Part shown: positions 36,866-42,545 of the stretch, piece after piece | How the letters are laid out: the number at the start of each line of letters is the position of its first letter | How positions within the stretch are numbered: position 1 is the stretch's first letter | Origin: Candidatus Woesearchaeota archaeon | GTDB taxonomy: Archaea > Nanobdellota > Nanobdellia > Woesearchaeales > UBA10216 | Reading direction: 5' to 3' | Assembly: GCA_016180105.1 (NCBI GenBank) | Contig: JACPBZ010000005.1 | Location: 1-42,545, forward strand | DNA: 42,545 nt | The notes under the pieces: generated by a model | The model's input: the letters and a program-made list of their open reading frames with translations, nothing else | Told to the model about the DNA's origin: nothing | The model's database searches: none | Translations under genes and position numbers: made by a program

Positions 36866-37020
36866 GAAAAGCAAAAATTAACTGTTTTCCTGATATTAAA
36901 ACTATTTAAACATTTCGCAATTTAAATATATATACTACACATAATACTACTTTAGGCTTCACGAAAAAGTTCGCTTAAGTAATGCGAAAGGTTTAAAATA
37001 TGCAATATTCTCCAACCTGT

Positions 37021-37271
37021 GATGGCAATTGATTACAAGGTAGCTGCAATCGTGATTAGCAATGCAATGAAGGGAATTGATTCTTTAGCCGGCGGCCCTT
37101 GGGCGGCTGCAACCCGCGTATGCTTTTGCAAATGCAACGCCTGATCCAGCCATTTACAGAAAGAATCAGCAGCCCAGCATTGATCAACGTTTGGTTGGGT
37201 ACAGTGCCCCTTCCGTATCAGCCAGCCCTATGACTGCTAAAGAGGCGTTGTATAAGCTTCTTATGTTGTGA
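37021..37271 (+). pseudogene. Frameshifted small ORF, hypothetical
   Basis: Frame 1 MAIDYKVAAIVISNAMKGIDSLAGG, then other frame ALGRLQPAYAFANATPDPAIYRKNQQPSIDQRLVGYSAPSVSASPMTAKEALYKLLML; TATA-like tttaaaata 28 nt upstream. Confidence 0.45.
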
Positions 37272-37273
37272 GA

Positions 37274-37496
37274 TTACCACGTGAGCTTATTGGCAGAAAT
37301 GTAATGGTAGACCTGATTGATATTCCATCCGCTGGTTGATATTACGCTGCTTTTAATCCATTGGGCGAATTGCTGTGGCTGGTACCGCGTCGCCGAGGTA
37401 AGAAACGCTGTACCACATTCCATTTGGGTGTAGTTTGAAAGGGGCTTGGAATTGGAGGGAGTTGAGAGTGTCAAAGTATTCTTGAGTGTAAGTCAT
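37274..37496 (-). pseudogene. Frameshifted small ORF, hypothetical
   Basis: Frame 1 MTYTQEYFDTLNSLQFQAPFKLHPNGMWYSVSYLGDA, then other frame RYQPQQFAQWIKSSVISTSGWNINQVYHYISANKLTW; TTTAAATA about 27-30 nt upstream on the minus strand. Confidence 0.5.
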
Positions 37497-37956
37497 AAGG
37501 CGGGATTTGCCTTGTTAATGAGAGTATTTAAAGGATTGCCCGATGAAATGAAGAAAAACTTGGCTTCCAGCTGGCTGATGTCGGTTTTTATGTGGCGCTA
37601 TTTTTGTGAGCTTTCTGTGCGGCCCCGTTTGCGTTTCAGCAAAGGCCGCTATTCGCCCCTTTCGCCACCCGCATCGCTAGGCATATTGCCTGTCGCTTTC
37701 ACGGCTGGTAAGCCTTGTGTCCTGAAATGATTTTTCTCTTGACACTCTGGGCATCACCTCGCGGTATCCTTGTTCAGGACAAGTCATATGGAGCGTTTGA
37801 TTTATTTAAGGCTTTAGTATATACTTGCCATACTAAAGCACCACCCATCAAAGACTGGTGTGATTATTAGCTATTGTCAAGTGGTGCTTAGTGCTCAGAA
37901 CTTTCCTCAGTAAAACAACAAATTCTGTCACTAGTCCAAGGCTAGTGGGAAATGCT

Positions 37957-37999
37957 CAGAAACAGCTGTTTCTGGCACTCAGAAATCTGCGGATTTCTG
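37957..37999. repeat. 18-bp perfect palindrome followed by an 8-bp-stem hairpin
   Basis: CAGAAACAGCTGTTTCTG (37957-37974) and CAGAAATC-TGCG-GATTTCTG (37980-37999). Confidence 0.9.
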
Positions 38000-38037
38000 A
38001 TGGTTCTGACATTTGTAACTGCCGCGGTAAGTTGTTA

Positions 38038-38193
38038 TCAGGGTCGTGCTGCTGTCTCTCTCATGAATTTCTCGACAAGCACGTTTGCTGAAAAGCCGTG
38101 CTTCGAGCACCATCTCATGTAGTCGTCATACACTGACCGTTCAACCACTAAGTCAAGCTTTATTTTTGATATTCCTTTTGGGGTTGCTGCCAT
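38038..38193 (-). CDS. Small ribbon-helix-helix-like protein (51 aa)
   Basis: Translated by hand: MAATPKGISKIKLDLVVERSVYDDYMRWCSKHGFSANVLVEKFMRETAARP; GAGGTGAT Shine-Dalgarno upstream. Not in the ORF track. Confidence 0.7.
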   Translation of the reverse strand: MAATPKGISKIKLDLVVERSVYDDYMRWCSKHGFSANVLVEKFMRETAARP

Positions 38194-38324
38194 CAAATCA
38201 CCTCAATTGGTTGGCTATGATTCTCCTATAAAATAGCTTGTATTTGGTAAATCATTGCGATAGGGTTAAATATGGGCTTTGGCAGTTTAGTGCTTCTTAA
38301 ATCTGATACTTTTGAAGGTGTGCT

Positions 38325-38639
38325 ATGACTAATGGCTTGAAACTTTCAAAGCACGATCGTTATGTCGAGGAGCTTTGCGCCAGGATTAAGGGCGATTACG
38401 ACTCTGTTTCCAAGCACGTTACCGTGAGGGCAAAGAAGCGAATGCTCGCTGAGGTTGATGTTTTGGCCAAGAAGGGCGAGTCTGTTGACATTTACGAGGT
38501 CAAGTGCTCTCCCCGCGTTGTCAAGGCGAAGAGGCAGCTCAGGAAGCTCAGCCGCTATCTTGGCGGGAGTATGAACATTGCAAACTATTATTTCTATTGT
38601 GGCAGCTCTCACAGCTTAATGACGATATTTCTCAGGTAG
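38325..38639 (+). CDS. Small PD-(D/E)XK nuclease-like protein
   Basis: LAEVDVLAKKGESVDIYEVKCSPRVVKAKRQLRKL matches E-x-D ... E-V-K pattern; TTAAAT about 27 nt upstream. Confidence 0.68.
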   Translation: MTNGLKLSKHDRYVEELCARIKGDYDSVSKHVTVRAKKRMLAEVDVLAKKGESVDIYEVKCSPRVVKAKRQLRKLSRYLGGSMNIANYYFYCGSSHSLMTIFLR

Positions 38640-38844
38640 CCATTGCTGCGATTATCAGGCCAATAAGGATTCCTATTATCAGTCCCAGAAGGAAGTCAAT
38701 GACGCCTCTTGAGAAGAACAGGTGTGCGGTGTGAGGTCTTTCGACTGAAAAGTAGTCAGCGAGGAATTGCCTTGCCGTGGGCATATGCCCAGGCCTTGAG
38801 AGCCTTATCAGAGTTCTGGAGCCAGTTTTAGCCAGTTTAGCCAT
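38632..38844 (-). CDS. Small membrane protein
   Basis: C-terminal VIDFLLGLIIGILIGLIIAAMAT; start uncertain because it overlaps 38808-39287. Confidence 0.55.
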   Translation of the reverse strand: MAKLAKTGSRTLIRLSRPGHMPTARQFLADYFSVERPHTAHLFFSRGVIDFLLGLIIGILIGLIIAAMAT

Positions 38845-39287
38845 CTATTCACCTTCTTTTTCCTGATTCTCTTTGCTCCCTTGAGCTTTCTTGTTCGCTT
38901 ATTAACTTTTCTCTTTTGGGCAGCTGTCTTGGCTTTTCTCTTTACCGCCTTCGCCACGATTTTCGAGGCAGACCTCAAGGCAACCGCTTTCCTTGTCGTG
39001 CTCCCGATTGCCTGCGACTGCGCCCTTGCTATTGCGCTTTCGATTTCCTGCCTGGCGGCTAGCGCGTTTTGCACGTGCTTCCCGATGACTGCTGCTGCCG
39101 CGGCTGGAGTCCTTGCCTTCAATATCTCATCAGCCAGCTCAGTGTCCTGGTAGATGTTTCTTATCCAGCTGTGGAAGTCGTTGCTCAGGCTGTGGACTTT
39201 GTGATGAAACGCATAGTGCTCCCTAATCCTTTTCGAAGTAGTCTCTTGTTTTGATTTTCCCACGCTATTTGCCTCTTTTTCCCCCAA
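38808..39287 (-). CDS. Hypothetical protein with very basic C-terminus
   Basis: KAVKRKAKTAAQKRKVNKRTRKLKGAKRIRKKKVNRW tail. Confidence 0.62.
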   Translation of the reverse strand: MGEKEANSVGKSKQETTSKRIREHYAFHHKVHSLSNDFHSWIRNIYQDTELADEILKARTPAAAAAVIGKHVQNALAARQEIESAIARAQSQAIGSTTRKAVALRSASKIVAKAVKRKAKTAAQKRKVNKRTRKLKGAKRIRKKKVNRWLNWLKLAPEL

Positions 39288-39295
39288 GGCCCGAA

Positions 39296-40957
39296 TTATT
39301 TCTTATCCTGGATGAACACCAAAGTGACCAGCTTCACTGGCACGCCAGCGTAGACAACAGGCTTTTCCGTCTTGATGACTTGCGATGCGGGAACATTCAC
39401 CGTTGCCTTCAGCTTCCCATACGGCGCACCCTCGCAGCACACCACAGCCCTGTTTCCGGGAAGGTCAGTGAGGCCGAAAGTGTCATCACAGGCTTGCCTC
39501 GTCTCCTCGCTGAAGAACCAGCAAAGGCCCTTTCCGTGGCAGTTTGACTCGCAAACGTTTGTGCCTACCTTGATGCAGTCGTCCTTGCATTCGCCTGAAG
39601 AGTGAACCAGTACAAAGTTAACAGTCGCAACCCCGCCATCAGGAACCAAGATGCTATTTTCTGTCCTGGCATCATAATCCGACTTGGCAGCAACAATATC
39701 ATAAGTGGTTGAAGGCACATTGTCAATCCTGTAAAAGCCTGTTCCATTGGTGGTTGCCGTGAATGCCGTGCCGAGAATCCTGACCAGGGAGCCCACGACT
39801 GGGCAACCTTCAGCCGGGCACGGTCCCTGGCTGTCAAAAGTGCTCACGTTCCTCACGTAGCCTTCTATGCTTCCTGAAGTGCCAAACCACTCTCCCGGGT
39901 CGCACACTTCCAAACCAGAACTTCCGCCAACGTTAGTGTAAGAGTCATACTTCCCGCCAGTCTGGATGTCAGCCCTCGACAAAGGCTTCGCGTGGCAACT
40001 GCTCAGGGCAACATTCCACGCGCACTTCGGATCATTCTCGCAAGGCGTTTGCTGCTTATTATCACAAACAATCTCAATAGAGGCAGTCTCGGCAGTTATG
40101 GCCACATCAACATCATAGTAGCACTTGTCATTATAAACACAATCCGACGACAGGTCACAACACGCATTATCGTTCAGGTCAGTTAAGCACGCCCCTCCTG
40201 AGCACTCCCTCCACCTGTAAGCTTCGCCGGCATCGTCTCCGCAGCAGGCGCCTCCTGCAACTTCGCCGCCAACACTCCACTTTCCACTGCCCACTGCGCT
40301 GTTGCAGCTTGCTGCTGAGGAGTCGCCGTCGTAGTACTGGCACTGGCTGTTGCACACTCCAGAGAGAACAAATCCGCCGGCAGAGACTTCATCGCACTGG
40401 CTGGCTGCGCCGCAGCTCGCCTCGCACTTCCCGCCGCCGTAACCTGGTGTTGGCTGTGTCTGGACGTCATTGGCGTCGCAGCTCACGCAAACGTTGCTCG
40501 TCGCATCGCACGTGGTTCCTCCGCAGCAGCCGCCCCCTCCGCCGCACGGGTTTCCCGCGGGCTGGCAGTTGACGCACGTTCCGCCGCTGCAGCCCCAGCC
40601 GCTCGGGTTGCATCTGGCACCGTCGCCGGCTGTCGCGCACGTCTTGCACTGCCCACCGTTGCAGAAGTTGGAGCCTGTGCACCCGGCAGGTTGGGAGCCA
40701 TCTGCCAGGTTACTGATTCCGCAGCCGCCTCCTCCACTCCAAGTCTGGCACACGCCAGGACTGGAAGAGCACGGGCGGCATTGAAAGTTGTAGCACTCCT
40801 CGCCTGCAAGGCAGAGAGGGTCACCAACATCTCCACACGTGCGCTTGCCAACATCAAAAGGTCCGGAAGTATACCATCCCTGTGCTGAAGCCTGCAAGCT
40901 AAACAGCACAGCCAAAAGCAATGCAATAAACAGCAACCGCAGCTTCACTAGTTTCAC
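39296..40957 (-). CDS. Secreted cysteine-rich protein with carboxypeptidase-regulatory-like domain (start approximate; ORF extends to 41023)
   Basis: Signal peptide VKLRLLFIALLLAVLFSLQASAQ; many CxxC/GGC modules; GSIEGYVRN...ATTNGTGFYRIDNVPSTTYDIVAAKSDYD. Confidence 0.75.
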   Translation of the reverse strand: MKLVKLRLLFIALLLAVLFSLQASAQGWYTSGPFDVGKRTCGDVGDPLCLAGEECYNFQCRPCSSSPGVCQTWSGGGGCGISNLADGSQPAGCTGSNFCNGGQCKTCATAGDGARCNPSGWGCSGGTCVNCQPAGNPCGGGGGCCGGTTCDATSNVCVSCDANDVQTQPTPGYGGGKCEASCGAASQCDEVSAGGFVLSGVCNSQCQYYDGDSSAASCNSAVGSGKWSVGGEVAGGACCGDDAGEAYRWRECSGGACLTDLNDNACCDLSSDCVYNDKCYYDVDVAITAETASIEIVCDNKQQTPCENDPKCAWNVALSSCHAKPLSRADIQTGGKYDSYTNVGGSSGLEVCDPGEWFGTSGSIEGYVRNVSTFDSQGPCPAEGCPVVGSLVRILGTAFTATTNGTGFYRIDNVPSTTYDIVAAKSDYDARTENSILVPDGGVATVNFVLVHSSGECKDDCIKVGTNVCESNCHGKGLCWFFSEETRQACDDTFGLTDLPGNRAVVCCEGAPYGKLKATVNVPASQVIKTEKPVVYAGVPVKLVTLVFIQDKK

Positions 40958-41101
40958 TTCCCTCTTTTTTAGGTGCTTATGCAGCCTTGTCATATAAATA
41001 GGTTTTGGAAGGCTTCGGGGCAATCAGGAAGACAAAAACCAAAAAGCTTATATAATCTAAATACACCAAATAGGTTACACATTGAATCCAAGTGATTACG
41101 A

Positions 41102-41620
41102 ATGATTATTTGCGATAGTTCATCGTTGATTTTGCTCGCGAAAATAAGCAGGTTGGAAATCGCGCATAGCTTGTTCGGAACGATTTTGATTCCAAGAGCT
41201 GTTTATGATGAAGCTGTAGTCAGGGGCAAGGAGGAGCGCTACACCGATGCGTTCCTGATTGATAAGCAGGTAGGCGGGCTAGTAATGGTAAGAGAGCTCG
41301 ATAAGGCGCATATGGAAAAGGCTGAAAGCCTTAAAGCAGTCATTGGCAGAGGCGAAGCAGAAGCAATAGCGCTGTGCGCGCAGGAAAAGCAAAAAATTTT
41401 GCTCACGGACGATTTGGAGTCTGTCAGGATTGCAGAGTTGCACGGGATAAAGTGCAGGACGACGTTGGGGGTGCTGTACGAAGCCCTCAAGAAAGGGCTT
41501 CTGCAGCTAAAGGATTATGAGTCTGCCCTGAAGGATTTTTCCAGGAACGCGTGGGTTTCGGCCGAGGTCGTTGCGGAATTTTGGCAGGTGGGACAAAGGT
41601 TAAAGGGTGATAAGAGATGA
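41102..41620 (+). CDS. DUF3368-type PIN toxin
   Basis: MIICDSSSLILLAKISRLE...PRAVYDEAV, GRGEAEAIALCAQEKQKILLTDDLESVRIAELHGIKCRTTLGVL. Confidence 0.88.
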   Translation: MIICDSSSLILLAKISRLEIAHSLFGTILIPRAVYDEAVVRGKEERYTDAFLIDKQVGGLVMVRELDKAHMEKAESLKAVIGRGEAEAIALCAQEKQKILLTDDLESVRIAELHGIKCRTTLGVLYEALKKGLLQLKDYESALKDFSRNAWVSAEVVAEFWQVGQRLKGDKR

Positions 41621-41925
41621 AACAGCAAAGGGTAAGCTTGACTTTGCCAAAAAAATTATTGGAAGAAGCGGAAAAAATGGCAGCGCAAAAATTTGAAGAC
41701 AGGTCAACAGCAATAAGGGAACTGCTGGCAATAGGAATAGCCAGTTACAAGGAAAATGAAGCGGTAAAAAACTATGCCGAAGGTAAGCTGTCACTCGGCA
41801 AAGCGGCAGAACTGGCAGGAGTTTCAACGTGGCGCTTAATAGACCTTCTAAGAGAAAAAAAAGTTCCATTGAGGTACGATCTTGATAAGCTAAGAGAAGA
41901 AATTAAAGCCTTAGTCGCCACTTAA
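41617..41925 (+). CDS. UPF0175-family antitoxin
   Basis: VSLTLPKKLLEEAEKMAAQKFEDRSTAIRELLAIGI...YAEGKLSLGKAAELAGVSTWRLIDLLREKKV; ATGA overlap with toxin gene. Confidence 0.87.
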   Translation: MKQQRVSLTLPKKLLEEAEKMAAQKFEDRSTAIRELLAIGIASYKENEAVKNYAEGKLSLGKAAELAGVSTWRLIDLLREKKVPLRYDLDKLREEIKALVAT

Positions 41926-42130
41926 GCAAAAGCGCATTTTGATCTTGCCTCAGAAAACACTGAAATTCTCGTAAAGCGCGAGTTACAACAAAGTAGCAGT
42001 AGCAACAGGCAACTCAGTAGCAGTCGGAGTGGCAACATAAGCCGCACTCGTCGGGGTGGGAGTGTAAGTTACAATAACATTAGGAGATTGGCACGCAGCA
42101 GTTTAAGCGACATTTTAAGAAAAAACCAAG

Positions 42131-42545
42131 TTAGTTTTGCAAAACAGGCCTAGGACCAGAGTAATTCAAATCACGATTCATATACTGATTTCCATTCAAT
42201 GATTGCACACCACTTCCAGTAACAATTACAACAGCATGATCGCCTTTAGGCAACAGGGTTGTGTAAGAGCGTACCCCTACAGCCCTCAACAAAGACGTGA
42301 GCCAACTCTCTGTCATCCCACTGCCAGAGAAACCCACTTCCGCCACAGCCCACACAGGAGGATCCATGCTATTTTGCGGAAAAACAGCAGAATAAGTATC
42401 CGCATTTACCCCAGTCACATGCCTCAAGTTCTGCACAGCCCACGCTTTCAAGCCCTCAACCATCTCCACCTCACTCGGAACAGGCTTGCTCTTCCAGCCA
42501 GGACCCTGAACAATCGCCCTCGCCAAAGTGTAAGAGCTGACAAAG
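42131..42545 (-). CDS. Partial ORF at the window edge, possibly transglutaminase-like
   Basis: Open at right edge: FVSSYTLARAIVQGPGWKSKPVPSEVEMVEGLKAWAVQNLRHVTG...SWLTSLLRAVGVRSYTTLLPKGDHAVVIV. Confidence 0.5.
   Translation of the reverse strand, partial: FVSSYTLARAIVQGPGWKSKPVPSEVEMVEGLKAWAVQNLRHVTGVNADTYSAVFPQNSMDPPVWAVAEVGFSGSGMTESWLTSLLRAVGVRSYTTLLPKGDHAVVIVTGSGVQSLNGNQYMNRDLNYSGPRPVLQN

Noticed and set aside
22279-36980. The shared 12-mer GTTCGCTTAAGT taken alone as a regulatory motif
   Set aside because: Repeated 12-mers are expected by chance in 42 kb; kept only as supporting detail for the TGTCC clusters.
37021-37271. A BHB intron explaining the frame change in the small + strand ORF
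   Set aside because: The local GC hairpin (GCCGGCGGCCCTTGGGCGGC) does not give two 3-nt bulges separated by 4 bp, and no excision cleanly restores a known motif.
37446-37730. 94-aa + strand ORF
   Set aside because: Composition is poor, it overlaps the antisense small gene with its own TATA box, and no recognisable motif was found.
1-42545. tRNA, rRNA, CRISPR arrays, transposons
   Set aside because: No T-loop (GGTTCRA) context with matching acceptor stems, no regularly spaced direct repeats of CRISPR length, no transposase or integrase ORFs were seen by eye; a tool-based scan could still find something.

Overview
The window looks like a contiguous piece of an archaeal chromosome, probably a small-genome DPANN-type lineage (lineage is an inference). 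It carries ABCE1/RLI, Orc1/Cdc6, archaeal DnaG, FtsZ, a RIO kinase, a PIN-ATPase-KH protein, archease and RtcB. Most genes have a TATA-like box about 25-30 nt upstream of the start codon, which suggests leaderless mRNAs; a few have a GAGGTGAT-type Shine-Dalgarno site instead.

Main discovery: rtcB, the tRNA-splicing ligase gene on the minus strand (about 25700-27184), is interrupted by two tiny frame-breaking inserts of 31 and 32 nt. Each folds into a canonical archaeal bulge-helix-bulge (BHB) splicing motif: 3-nt bulge, 4-bp helix, 3-nt bulge on the opposite strand, and a strong inner hairpin. Cutting after the second nucleotide of each bulge and joining the exons restores the conserved RtcB motifs HEG-Y-GFPIGG and GGIG-Y-DVNCGV. 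The gene for the RNA ligase therefore appears to need tRNA-type splicing of its own mRNA, with archease encoded nearby in the same gene cluster.

Other notable items: a hexosamine operon with a NagB-IMPase fusion and a YvcK-like gene; a RidA relic with two internal deletions; a partial copy of a Sua5 gene; three different toxin-antitoxin pairs; several small genes missing from the ORF track; clustered TGTCC elements near ftsZ; and a hairpin-dense intergenic region.
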